Assembly (NCBI RefSeq): GCF_001665685.1
Contig: NZ_LZTB01000065.1
Location: 1-64,000 of the forward strand
DNA length: 64,000 nt
Source: Mycobacterium sp. 852013-50091_SCH5140682
GTDB taxonomy: Bacteria > Actinomycetota > Actinomycetes > Mycobacteriales > Mycobacteriaceae
Reading direction: 5' to 3'
Every line of letters begins with the position of its first letter. Positions within the stretch are counted from its first letter, which is position 1. Below, piece after piece: positions 51,773 through 60,070 of this stretch. The notes below the pieces were generated by a model. The model was not told the DNA's origin, ran no database searches, and worked only from the letters and a program-made list of their open reading frames with translations. A program made the position numbers and the translations under genes.

Positions 51773-52444
51773 TCAGTCCAGCGACACCGAAGCCGTATCG
51801 GGCCGTAACACCGGCCTGATCTGCCGTACCTGCGGCAGCGTGGTGACCATATGCGCGGTGACCCGGTCACTGATGCAGACATGCTGGTGCGGGACGTCAC
51901 CGGGAAACCGCACGAAGTCGCCGGCGGACAGGTCGACAGGTTCGACCAGCGGCCCGGTTCGCAGTTTTCCGGTGATGACGTACAAGTGATGCAGGGTACC
52001 GGGCGCGTGCGGGTTGATGATTCCGGACTCGCCGCCGGTTTTCTCCAAGCGCAGCAACAATGTTCGGACATAACCGGAGCCGTAGACCTCATCGAGTAAG
52101 CGTTCGGACCAGTCAGCTCCGTCGGCCCACTGGCCTTCGTCGTGGCGCTGCACGTACACCGGAGTACCCCACTCGGTGAGCAGGCGGCGGGCCGGCAGAT
52201 CCAGGGCCGCCCCAAGTAGGGCGAGGGTCTCGACCGTCGGATTTCCCGTGCCCTGCTCAATCTTGGACAAGGTCTGCTTTGATAGCCCGGAGCGCCGCGC
52301 CAACTCCCCCAGTGACATCGCCCGCTCCCGACGGAATCGGCGGACGTTGCGCGCCACCAGCTGATTCTCATCCCCGTGGCCGTCACTTTTAATAGTCATA
52401 TCGTCATTATTGACGAACGGCCCGTTGTTTTGCATCATGGTCAT
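51773..52444 (-). CDS. XRE-family regulator with C-terminal cupin domain
   Basis: 223 residues (208 if the internal ATG at 52399 is used). Cro/C1-type HTH: MSLGELARRSGLSKQTLSKIEQGTGNPTVETL is spread over residues about 43-75; then a cupin with GTLHHLYVITGKLRTGP and GDFVRFPGDVPHQHVC carrying candidate metal-binding His. Such proteins sense small acids or metals. A palindrome TCGTCA-TTAT-TGACGA (52401-52416) lies directly before the 52399 ATG, hinting that the shorter form is real. Divergent from the IclR gene. Confidence 0.83.
   Translation of the reverse strand: MTMMQNNGPFVNNDDMTIKSDGHGDENQLVARNVRRFRRERAMSLGELARRSGLSKQTLSKIEQGTGNPTVETLALLGAALDLPARRLLTEWGTPVYVQRHDEGQWADGADWSERLLDEVYGSGYVRTLLLRLEKTGGESGIINPHAPGTLHHLYVITGKLRTGPLVEPVDLSAGDFVRFPGDVPHQHVCISDRVTAHMVTTLPQVRQIRPVLRPDTASVSLD
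52401..52416. promoter_or_regulatory. Palindromic operator candidate
   Basis: TCGTCA-TTAT-TGACGA, perfect 6-base arms, one base upstream of ATG 52399 on the minus strand. A further TGACGA half-site lies near 52453, closer to the IclR gene. Fits XRE or IclR autoregulation. Confidence 0.5.
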
Positions 52445-52499
52445 CTAGAAGTGACGAATGGGGTACTCAAAGTGACCCCGGCGCGATGGAGGTGTCGTG

Positions 52500-53282
52500 A
52501 TGTCCACAGCAATGGGGTCGGTCCGCGATGATCGCGCGGCGATCGACAAGGCCTTCAGTCTGCTGGTTGCGTTTGGCGATCAGGCAAGTTCGGGCCTCGG
52601 CGTCAGCGAGTTGGCCCGCCGGACCAACCTGAGCAAGTCGACCGCGTACCGGGTCCTGGGAATGCTGGAGCGCAATGACATGGTCGAGCGGATCGGGACC
52701 GCCTATCGATTGGGGTCGCGACTGCACGAACTGGGACTCGCGGTCTACGCGCCGGGCCAGGACCGGGTTCGCGACCAACTATTGCCGTATCTGACGGATC
52801 TCTTCGAATCCACCAGGCAGACCGTTCATCTGGGCGTTCTGTATGGGGACGAGGTGGTGTACCTGGCCAAGCTGTACGGCCACCGAAACATGGCTGCGCC
52901 GTCCCGCATTGGCGGGCGTTTGCCCGCGCACTGTACGGCGGTGGGCAAGGCGCTGCTGGCGTATCGACCGAGCGGCGGCCGCGTTCTGGATGGCCGTCCG
53001 CTGCCCGCGCTGACACCACGGTCGATCACTGATCCGGCGGTGCTGGCCGCCGAGCTGATTCGGATTCGCCATGAAGGGATCGCCGTGGAGCGCGAGGAAA
53101 GTCGCCCGGGAATGACGTGCGTGGCAGCACCGGTGTTCGGCCGCAACGGTCAGCCGGTGGCGGCGCTGTCTGTCGCCGCGCCACTGACCACCGATCTGCG
53201 CAAGCTCACGGTGAATCTGCGTCAGGTATCTTCCGCAGCCAGCCGGATGATGAGCCGGCCGAGTAATTTTCAGGCCAGCTAA
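52500..53282 (+). CDS. IclR family transcriptional regulator
   Basis: 260 residues. N-terminal winged HTH (LGVSELARRTNLSKSTAYRVLGML) and C-terminal effector domain (VVYLAKLYGHRN, LPAHCTAVGKALLAY, ESRPGMTCVAAPVFGRNG), the usual IclR layout. ATG at 52500 has GGAGG 7 bases upstream; GTG 52497 has only 4. Its 3' end overlaps the end of the aromatic operon by four bases. IclR proteins often control aromatic acid catabolism, so it is a good candidate regulator for the dioxygenase and mhp genes. Confidence 0.88.
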   Translation: MSTAMGSVRDDRAAIDKAFSLLVAFGDQASSGLGVSELARRTNLSKSTAYRVLGMLERNDMVERIGTAYRLGSRLHELGLAVYAPGQDRVRDQLLPYLTDLFESTRQTVHLGVLYGDEVVYLAKLYGHRNMAAPSRIGGRLPAHCTAVGKALLAYRPSGGRVLDGRPLPALTPRSITDPAVLAAELIRIRHEGIAVEREESRPGMTCVAAPVFGRNGQPVAALSVAAPLTTDLRKLTVNLRQVSSAASRMMSRPSNFQAS

Positions 53283-53713
53283 GTTCCCGGCACCCGGTCC
53301 AGGTCGATACTGATCAGCCAATCCGCCTCCCGCACAAAGAGAATCAGTTCTGCACCGGGTACCTCAACATCGACGACGTGCCGGTAGCCGGCCGACGGCA
53401 TCACCGCGATCCGGGCGTCCTCAAACGTCGCGAGAGCCACGACGACCCGTCGGCACGTGGGGTCGTCGGCCAGCAGCGCCGTGGTCAGTGCTGCGAGATG
53501 CGCACCGAACTGCGTGGACGTTGCATCACCATTCAGGCAGATCTCAACATCATGGGCACTGACCGGGTAGGCGGTACGCAGCGGGCCGTCGGCAGGCCGG
53601 CGCACGACCGCCGCAAAGATGCCGTCCCCGTCGTCGAAATGCAACGCAGTCTGCCGGTCATCCTGCGAGGCCACCGTCCAGCCCGAGCCGAGCCGCGCCA
53701 AAGGGTTGATCAC
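53279..53713 (-). CDS. Small protein in the aromatic operon (possible GNAT-like fold)
   Basis: 144 residues, GTG start overlapping the stop of the dehydrogenase gene (GTGA). Residues about 75-140 show a pattern like an N-acetyltransferase: DPTCRRVVVALATFEDARIAV, AGYRHVVDVEVPGAELILF. No clear acetyl-CoA loop, so the fold is a guess. Last gene of the minus-strand aromatic operon; perhaps an accessory or ligand-binding protein. Longer readings upstream lie out of frame in the dehydrogenase gene and are not real. Confidence 0.6.
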   Translation of the reverse strand: MINPLARLGSGWTVASQDDRQTALHFDDGDGIFAAVVRRPADGPLRTAYPVSAHDVEICLNGDATSTQFGAHLAALTTALLADDPTCRRVVVALATFEDARIAVMPSAGYRHVVDVEVPGAELILFVREADWLISIDLDRVPGT

Positions 53714-54543
53714 AGTGCATCGCCGCCCGCTGCGCTGGCGAACCCGCGTACGCCGATCCCGCCGTCCACCGAAATCGCCTGTCCGGTAATGGGTCCGCTC
53801 TGTTCGCGGCTGGCCAACAGCACATAGGAACCGGTGAAATCCTTCGGATCGGTGCTGGAGTCGTGTAGTGGGATCGGCGGCGGCGGTGTGTCGGCAGTCT
53901 TCTTGGCGAACGACATCGCCAGCGTACGGTCTTGCAAGTTCAGCGACTCGGGCCCGCGCAGTTCGGTGTTCATCGCTCCGCACGCCACCCCGTTGACACG
54001 GACCTTCGGCGCCAGTTCGTAGGCCAGTTCCCGCATGAGGCCCAGGCAGGCATGCTTGCTCGCGGTGTAGATGGGTCCGCCGCCGTTGACGTAAAAGGAC
54101 GCGTTGGACAGCGTCATGACTATGCTGCCCCTGGTTTTGACCAGCTCGCGCCACGCCGCCTCGGCGGCCAGTAGGTACCCCTTGACGTTGACGGCGAACA
54201 GTTCGTCGAAGGTCTCGCCAAGTTGTTGTCCGGTCATGCGGGTCAGCTGGCGCTGGTAATCCCAGATGCCGGCGTTGGCGACGAGCGTGTCGAGTTTGCC
54301 GAAACGCCGCACGGTCTGCTCGACTGCCTCGTGCAGTTGGTCCGAGCTACGCACATCTGCTTGGACGGCGTGCATCCTCGACGGGTCCGCACTAGCGGCC
54401 ACGACAGCGCCGAGTTGGTCGAGATCACGTCCAACGATGGTGACCGATGCGCCTTCGGACACAAACCGTTCCGCCACCGCCCGACCGACGCCGGAACCGC
54501 CGCCAGTGATAAGGGCTGCGTAGTCGTTGAGCCAGCCGCTCAT
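53710..54543 (-). CDS. Short-chain dehydrogenase, cis-dihydrodiol dehydrogenase-like
   Basis: 277 residues, typical of the BphB/HcaB group (270-280), longer than most SDRs. Seen: ALITGGGSGVGRAVAERF, VANAGIWD, the YxxxK catalytic pair in YTASKHA, and a C-terminal SGPITGQAISVDGG. It would oxidise the cis-dihydrodiol made by the ring-hydroxylating dioxygenase to the catechol. ATG overlaps the hydrolase stop (ATGA). Confidence 0.86.
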   Translation of the reverse strand: MSGWLNDYAALITGGGSGVGRAVAERFVSEGASVTIVGRDLDQLGAVVAASADPSRMHAVQADVRSSDQLHEAVEQTVRRFGKLDTLVANAGIWDYQRQLTRMTGQQLGETFDELFAVNVKGYLLAAEAAWRELVKTRGSIVMTLSNASFYVNGGGPIYTASKHACLGLMRELAYELAPKVRVNGVACGAMNTELRGPESLNLQDRTLAMSFAKKTADTPPPPIPLHDSSTDPKDFTGSYVLLASREQSGPITGQAISVDGGIGVRGFASAAGGDAL

Positions 54544-55427
54544 GGCAGTTCGGCAAGAAAGTCAGCGACCAGTCGTTCGAAGTCGCGGCGGCGTTCCAAC
54601 TGCACCCAGTGCCCGCAATTGCCAAAGACATGCAGTTGCACATCACGGATCTGCTTGAGCATGATCTGCGATCCCTCCAGGGTGATTGTGCGATCATCGC
54701 GACCCCACAGCAACAGGGTCGGCGCGGTGATCCTATGCAGATCACGCCACAGCGGGTCCATGCCGTGGCGTTTGCCGAAGGCTGCGTTGTAGCGGTGGTA
54801 GAACTCGATATGGCTGGGGTCCAGGGATGCCTCGTAGCGGGCCTTGACCACCTCGGCGCCAAACTGTTTGTGGTCGAACACCATGGTTCGGATGAAGTTC
54901 GCCATCTTCTTTTCGCTCGGACCGTCACCGTTGTAGTAGCGGAACATTTCCTTCTGGCCCTCGGTCGGTGTCGGGCCGAACGGCAGCCATCCGCCGCCGG
55001 GCGCCATCAACACCAGGCCAGAGACTCGCTTTGGCTGCGCCTGTGCCATCGCGATGGCCGCCGCGCCGCCAAGGCTGTTGCCCAACAAGTGAAATCGGTC
55101 AATACCGAGGGCATCGAGGGTCTCGAAGAGCGCACCGACGGCGATCTGAGTGATCGACTCGGCCTCCAGATCAGCCTCGGTCGGCCGGTAGCTCCCCCCG
55201 AAACCCGGTTGATCAGGTAGCACCACCCGATACCGGCGCGTCAACGCCGCCAGATTCTGGTGGTAGTTACTCAGTCCGGATGCGCCGGGACCGCCGCCGT
55301 GCAGCATCACCAGCACAGGGCCGTCCCCAGCCTCGGCAACGGAAATGTCACCTCGGGACGTGGTCACAACGCGGTGGCGCACGGCGACCGATTCTGTGAC
55401 GGAGGAATCGAGTTCAGCGGTGGACAC
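54540..55427 (-). CDS. Meta-cleavage product hydrolase (MhpC/BphD family)
   Basis: 295 residues, alpha/beta hydrolase. Seen: oxyanion motif MLHGGGPGASG typical of MCP hydrolases, nucleophile LLGNSLGGAAAI, acid region WGRDDRTI, and the catalytic His in FGNCGHWVQLERR. These enzymes hydrolyse the C-C bond of the ring-fission product. GTG at 55427 is chosen; upstream residues are not homologous. Placed between the dioxygenase beta and dehydrogenase genes. Confidence 0.87.
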   Translation of the reverse strand: MSTAELDSSVTESVAVRHRVVTTSRGDISVAEAGDGPVLVMLHGGGPGASGLSNYHQNLAALTRRYRVVLPDQPGFGGSYRPTEADLEAESITQIAVGALFETLDALGIDRFHLLGNSLGGAAAIAMAQAQPKRVSGLVLMAPGGGWLPFGPTPTEGQKEMFRYYNGDGPSEKKMANFIRTMVFDHKQFGAEVVKARYEASLDPSHIEFYHRYNAAFGKRHGMDPLWRDLHRITAPTLLLWGRDDRTITLEGSQIMLKQIRDVQLHVFGNCGHWVQLERRRDFERLVADFLAELP

Positions 55428-55467
55428 GATGGTTTCCCTTGTTAGTTGGATCAGACTTCGGTTTGAG

Positions 55468-56043
55468 TCAGAAGAAGGTGGAGATGTTCTTGGCCTGCAG
55501 CACGCTCTGGTCAAGCAGGATCACCCGTCGCGCGACCTGCAACGAGCCGTCGCGCGTACGGCGCAAGATGTCGCTGCGCTGCCCGGCGAAAACGTTCTCT
55601 TCACGCTCAAGGCGATTGCGGTACACCAGAAACGCGGACCGGACATCGAGGTCGGCAGCACTGACGTCATCGTGGGGCCCGGGGTCGGCGTATCTGACGA
55701 CGACGTTGGTCACCAGATGGCGGGTTCGTGACGGCGGGTCCTCGGCCCACGCCATGCCGGAATCGAAACGCCGGATCCGCCACGCCAGACTCTCTTTGGT
55801 CTCGTCGTAGAACGCAGCCTCCCCGCGCGCGGCGATGGACAAGGCTTGCTGTCGGCGCAACCGGTTGGTGCGCGTGGGCATCCAGTAGTCGAGATCGTCG
55901 GCCAACAGGTCCAGCCAGTCAGCGAACCGGCCGTCATCGAGCAGGTCTGCTTCCTCGAAGTAGAACTGCTCGACCTCGAAATGTACGTCGCGGTCGGCGC
56001 GCATCCCCGCGACGCCGGCGATTATTGTTGGTGTGCTTGTCAT
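55468..56043 (-). CDS. Ring-hydroxylating dioxygenase beta subunit
   Basis: 191 residues, the usual length of these structural subunits (NTF2-like cone fold). Seen: EVEQFYFEEADLLDDGRFADWLDLL near the start and RTRHLVTNVVVR, and a late RRVILLDQSVLQAKNISTFF. It forms alpha3-beta3 complexes with the alpha subunit. Unusually it is separated from the alpha gene by the ferredoxin and reductase genes. Confidence 0.87.
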   Translation of the reverse strand: MTSTPTIIAGVAGMRADRDVHFEVEQFYFEEADLLDDGRFADWLDLLADDLDYWMPTRTNRLRRQQALSIAARGEAAFYDETKESLAWRIRRFDSGMAWAEDPPSRTRHLVTNVVVRYADPGPHDDVSAADLDVRSAFLVYRNRLEREENVFAGQRSDILRRTRDGSLQVARRVILLDQSVLQAKNISTFF

Positions 56044-56069
56044 ATCACGCTCTTTCCATCGTTTCGTCC

Positions 56070-57290
56070 TCAGCGCTTGAGCATCTTGCGCAGGTCGGCG
56101 GCGGGGTCAGCCAGCGCAGTCGGGTCGATCGACAAACCGCGATCGATCATGCGCCGGGCGGCACGTACGGAGGTGGAGTCGTCCACCCCGACCGCCCCCA
56201 CCACGCGACCGTTGGTCAAGCCGAAAGAGGCCCACGGTGTCGTGGTGCACTCGCCGCGCCGTACGAAAAGTTCGGCGTCGCCCAGGCTTCCGACAGCTTC
56301 GACGTGACGACCGTAGCGGTCGGTCCAGAACCACGAGGCTGACGGCGCAGGTCCAGGTTGACCGAGGAGTGCGGCTGCGGCGCGCTGTCCGTCGACTTGG
56401 GCCGCCTCCCAATGTTCACTGCGGTGCCCTGGCACGCCGTCGACGCAGGTGCGGGCCACATCGCCCACGGCCAAGACGTGAGGATTGGAGGTGATGTTGC
56501 GGTCATCGACCAGGACTCCGCGCTCGACGGCCAGACCTGCGTCGCGGGCCAAGGCGGTGTCGGCGGTCATCCCGACCGCCAGCAGAACGGCATCGAAGGT
56601 CTGCGGGGGCTGGCCGGTGAGTACGGCGTCGATAGCGTCATCGGCTGCAGCACTGAATGATTCGACCGTGCCGGTCACGGCTTTCACGCGATGGTCGGCA
56701 TGCATGCCATGGAGCCACGCGGCGACGTGTGGGCCCACAACGCCCGCCAACGGTGCTGCGATCGGATCGACCAGGGTGACCTGGCAGCCGAGTCCCGCTG
56801 CAGTGGAAGCGACTTCGGCGCCGATCAAGCCGGCCCCTACGATCAACAGGCGCGACCCGGGTGTCAGTGCGGAGCGGAGCCGGTCGGCGTCCTCGGCGGT
56901 GCGGAGCGTGTGAACGTGTGGGTCGTCGGCACCCGGAATCGGTGGTCGGGCAGCCTGCCCTCCCGTGGCCAGCACCACTGCGTCTGCTGCGATCACGGTT
57001 CCACCATCGAGTTCGACCGCGCCTTCGCCAGTGCGGATCGCGGCAACAGTGCTCTGGGTGATCAGCCGCACACATTGCTCGTCGAACCACGTAGGTGACT
57101 GCAACGCAACGTCTTTGAGTTCAACTTGGCCGGCGAGGTATTGCTTCGACAGGGGTGGGCGGTCGTAGGGAAATACCCCGGCATCGATCAGCGTAAGGTC
57201 ACCGTCATAGCCGCCGGCCCGCAGCGCAGCGATGGTACTGACCCCGGCTACTCCGCCGCCGACTACCAGGACCCGGTTGGGAACCATCAC
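56070..57290 (-). CDS. Ferredoxin reductase of the dioxygenase system
   Basis: 406 residues, BphG/HcaD-type FAD/NAD reductase. Two nucleotide motifs: VLVVGGGVAGVSTIAALRAGG for FAD and RLLIVGAGLIGAEVASTAAG for NAD; also DRPPLSKQYLAGQ and HVLAVGDVART. Passes electrons from NADH to the Rieske ferredoxin encoded just upstream. GTG start overlaps the ferredoxin stop; ATG at 57287 follows directly, so either may be used. Confidence 0.9.
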   Translation of the reverse strand: MMVPNRVLVVGGGVAGVSTIAALRAGGYDGDLTLIDAGVFPYDRPPLSKQYLAGQVELKDVALQSPTWFDEQCVRLITQSTVAAIRTGEGAVELDGGTVIAADAVVLATGGQAARPPIPGADDPHVHTLRTAEDADRLRSALTPGSRLLIVGAGLIGAEVASTAAGLGCQVTLVDPIAAPLAGVVGPHVAAWLHGMHADHRVKAVTGTVESFSAAADDAIDAVLTGQPPQTFDAVLLAVGMTADTALARDAGLAVERGVLVDDRNITSNPHVLAVGDVARTCVDGVPGHRSEHWEAAQVDGQRAAAALLGQPGPAPSASWFWTDRYGRHVEAVGSLGDAELFVRRGECTTTPWASFGLTNGRVVGAVGVDDSTSVRAARRMIDRGLSIDPTALADPAADLRKMLKR

Positions 57291-57622
57291 GGTCGCTCAT
57301 TCGGGAACAGGTACACAGCGCCTTCGCGGACTTCGACGCGGTGTGGGCGGGCATCTTTGGTGGCCGGAAGGCCGTCGACCGCGCCGGTCTTGAGGCAGAA
57401 CTTGCTGGAATGCAGAGGGCATTCGACGTGCCCGTTCTCGACCCACCCTTCCGCCAGAGACGCATCGGCGTGGGTGCAGGTGTTGTCCAGCGCCCAGACA
57501 CAGCCGTCGTCGTCCCGCAGCAGAGCGATGTCGTCGTCGGTGCCGGTGACGGTGCGTTCGATGACGATGCCTTCACCTTCGGGGACGTCGTCGAGTACGG
57601 CGACGCGGATTCCGTTAGTCAT
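57287..57622 (-). CDS. Rieske-type ferredoxin of the dioxygenase system
   Basis: 111 residues. Rieske [2Fe-2S] ligands: CTHADASL (Cys-x-His) and CPLHSSKF (Cys-x-x-His), 16-17 residues apart, as in BphF/HcaC ferredoxins. ATG at 57622 overlaps the end of the alpha subunit gene; an ATG at 57631 is also in frame. Shuttles electrons from the reductase to the dioxygenase. Confidence 0.92.
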   Translation of the reverse strand: MTNGIRVAVLDDVPEGEGIVIERTVTGTDDDIALLRDDDGCVWALDNTCTHADASLAEGWVENGHVECPLHSSKFCLKTGAVDGLPATKDARPHRVEVREGAVYLFPNERP

Positions 57623-58979
57623 GGTGATCATTCCGTTCGTGCCAAGCCGGGGTGTTCATCTCATCGCGCCAGCGCGAGTAGAACGACCGCGCCGCGGCGT
57701 CGCTGTAGAGTTCGCTGGTGATGCCGGGAAAGCGCCCGTCGTGGCGCTCTGACCCCAGACCCATCTGATAGTTCAGTGGCACGGTGTTGGTGATGAAACC
57801 GTGCGAAATGGCCTGCACTTCGCTCCAGTTTTCGCCGTCGTCCTGCTCGAAGATGCCACTGGGACCGAATGTCCGTAGGTTGTAGAGCCGCTGCGCCTCG
57901 CGCACGTGTTCGGGCATCGACCTGTCCACGATGGTCCAGGCCCAAACCTCCATCCGGTCAGGTCCTTTCGGATGCCAGATCCGGATCGACCCGTTCACAG
58001 GAAGGTAGGAGAAGTTGGGAAACACGGTCGCATGCCCGGTCGTGACGGGACCCTCCACACGCGCATCACCAAGCCGTTCGCGCAGGGCTGCGTAATCCAT
58101 CCACTCGTGCACGGTCTGCGAGTCGAACCGGTTCTTCGGATGATCCGGAAATCCATGGCCGTGCCCTTTCGGGTCGACGTACTGCCGTCCGGTGCGGTGC
58201 ACCACCTCGTCCTTGGGCTTGCCGCTGGGTGAAAGCACCGTCAGCGCCGAGGCGTGACTCATGTTGACGTGATACCAGTCACTGGCGAATTGCTCAGCGG
58301 CCAGCTTCCAGTTGCCTTCCAACACCCATTTGTGCACTCCCCCAACAACAATGGTGCCTTCGTCGTCGTGGTCCAGCATGGCGTCCATGTACCACGCCAT
58401 GTCACCCAGCGCTTCGCGCAAGGTGACAGCGTTGGCGTCCCAGTTGCCAAAGATCAGCCCGTGGTACGAGTCGACGTTGGGCACTTCGACCAGACCCCAG
58501 TCCGCAGCGTGGAAACCGTCCGGATATCCCTCTTTGTTGGGGATGCTGATCAGCTTGCCCTCAAGGTCATAGGCCCAGCCGTGGTAGGTGCAGGTAAAAC
58601 TGCGGGTAGCGCCGTAGTCGGCGCGGCACACGCGGGCTCCACGGTGCCGGCATGAATTCAGATAGGCACGCACCTTACGGTTCTTGTCCATCGTGACGAT
58701 CACGGGGTCTTCGCCCATATAGGTGGTGAAGAAGTCGCCCGGCTTGTGGAATTGGTCGGTGTGCGCCAGAAAGAGCCAATTGGTGGCGAAGATACGGCGC
58801 AGCTCTTGGCGGTAGATCTGCTCGTCGGTCCACACCGCGCGGTCCAGTAGCCCGCCGTCCGAGTCCACGAGCCCGGACACGTCGATATTGCGCGCCATCT
58901 GTGCGGGTCGGCGCAACGCAGTGCACGGCGGCGCCATGTGCCCTTCGGGTCCGGTACCCGGCTGCAGTGTCGAGGTCAT
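57615..58979 (-). CDS. Ring-hydroxylating dioxygenase alpha subunit
   Basis: 454 residues. Rieske cluster ligands Cys110, His112, Cys130 and His133 (in CRHRGARVC and CTYHGWAYD); mononuclear iron ligands His237 and His242 in SDWYHVNMSHAS, with Asp234 as the electron-bridge residue. It adds O2 across an aromatic ring to form a cis-dihydrodiol. ATG at 58979; a TTG 12 bases earlier is less likely. Divergent from the mhp-type operon across 91 bases, so both operons probably share control. Substrate cannot be read; the arylpropionate-type downstream genes suggest a phenylpropanoid or similar acid. Confidence 0.92.
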   Translation of the reverse strand: MTSTLQPGTGPEGHMAPPCTALRRPAQMARNIDVSGLVDSDGGLLDRAVWTDEQIYRQELRRIFATNWLFLAHTDQFHKPGDFFTTYMGEDPVIVTMDKNRKVRAYLNSCRHRGARVCRADYGATRSFTCTYHGWAYDLEGKLISIPNKEGYPDGFHAADWGLVEVPNVDSYHGLIFGNWDANAVTLREALGDMAWYMDAMLDHDDEGTIVVGGVHKWVLEGNWKLAAEQFASDWYHVNMSHASALTVLSPSGKPKDEVVHRTGRQYVDPKGHGHGFPDHPKNRFDSQTVHEWMDYAALRERLGDARVEGPVTTGHATVFPNFSYLPVNGSIRIWHPKGPDRMEVWAWTIVDRSMPEHVREAQRLYNLRTFGPSGIFEQDDGENWSEVQAISHGFITNTVPLNYQMGLGSERHDGRFPGITSELYSDAAARSFYSRWRDEMNTPAWHERNDHHD

Positions 58980-59070
58980 GGGACCAGACAACCGCGTCCG
59001 GGACCGATCCTCCAGCTACCGTTTCGCACAGCGGCACAGCTGCTGGGTCCGCCCTCGTGAAGAGGCAAAC

Positions 59071-60066
59071 ATGGACGATGTGCTTGCCGCCATCGCTATT
59101 TCGCAACATCCCGACGATCCGCTTGCCGGGTTGGAACTTCGTGATATTCCCGTCCCTGAACCTCGGCCGGGGTGGGCGGTCGTGAAGGTCGCCGCGTCGT
59201 CGCTCAACATGCATGATCTGTGGACCTTGCGCGGTGTAGGTCACCCGGAGGAGCGTCTTCCGATGGTGCTGGGGTGCGACGTAGCCGGCTTTGACGAAGG
59301 CGGTCGGGCGGTGATCGTGCATCCGGTGCTCGCCGACCCCGACGCCGGCGGCGGCGACGAGACGCTCGATCCCAACCGGACCTTGCTGACCGAACGTGAT
59401 CACGGTGGGTTCGCCGAGTACATCACGGTGCCGCGGCGAAACCTGGTCGCCATGCCATCCTGGCTGTCGTTCGATGAGGCGGCCTGTCTGCCGGTGGCCT
59501 GGACTACGGCGTACCGAATGCTGTTTACCCAGGCCAACATCAGAGCAGGCGACCGGGTGCTGGTACAGGGCATCGGCGGCGGTGTTGCTTCGGCGGCGAT
59601 CAAACTCGCGGTTGCCGCAGGTGCGGTGGTCTATGCCACCAGCCAGAGCGAGACCAAGCGCACGGAGGCCCTCAGTTGGGGTGTGCGGGCCGCGATACCC
59701 AGCGGCCAGCGGCTGCCCGAACGCGTGGACATCACAATCGATACGGTCGGTGAAGCGACGTGGTCGCATTCACTCAAGGCGTTGCGCCCCGGCGGCACCC
59801 TCGTGATCGCCGGCGCGACCACCGGTACAAATCCGCCCGCGGATCTGGCGCGCATCTTCTACTCGCAGTTACGGGTGTTCGGTTCAACCGGCGCCACGCG
59901 TAGCGAGTTCGAAGCGCTCCTCCGCATGCTCGAGGCAACAGGCGTCCGTCCTGTCATCGACCGAACACTTCCACTTCGGGAGATACACAAGGGTTTTCAG
60001 CTGATGCTCGACGGAACAGTCACGGGCAAGGTTGTCATCCACCCGTCATCAGAAGAGGTGAACTAA
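59071..60066 (+). CDS. Zinc-less MDR oxidoreductase (quinone reductase-like)
   Basis: 331 residues. GroES-like domain with SLNMHDLWTLRG and MVLGCDVAG, then a nucleotide-binding VLVQGIGGGVASAAIKLAVAAGA. AGAGG lies five bases before ATG 59071; longer readings extend into the divergent promoter. First gene of the ring-cleavage operon, with a four-base gap to mhpB. A role in reducing a side-chain double bond or quinone by-product is plausible; not a known mhp gene. Confidence 0.84.
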   Translation: MDDVLAAIAISQHPDDPLAGLELRDIPVPEPRPGWAVVKVAASSLNMHDLWTLRGVGHPEERLPMVLGCDVAGFDEGGRAVIVHPVLADPDAGGGDETLDPNRTLLTERDHGGFAEYITVPRRNLVAMPSWLSFDEAACLPVAWTTAYRMLFTQANIRAGDRVLVQGIGGGVASAAIKLAVAAGAVVYATSQSETKRTEALSWGVRAAIPSGQRLPERVDITIDTVGEATWSHSLKALRPGGTLVIAGATTGTNPPADLARIFYSQLRVFGSTGATRSEFEALLRMLEATGVRPVIDRTLPLREIHKGFQLMLDGTVTGKVVIHPSSEEVN

Positions 60067-60070
60067 CCCC

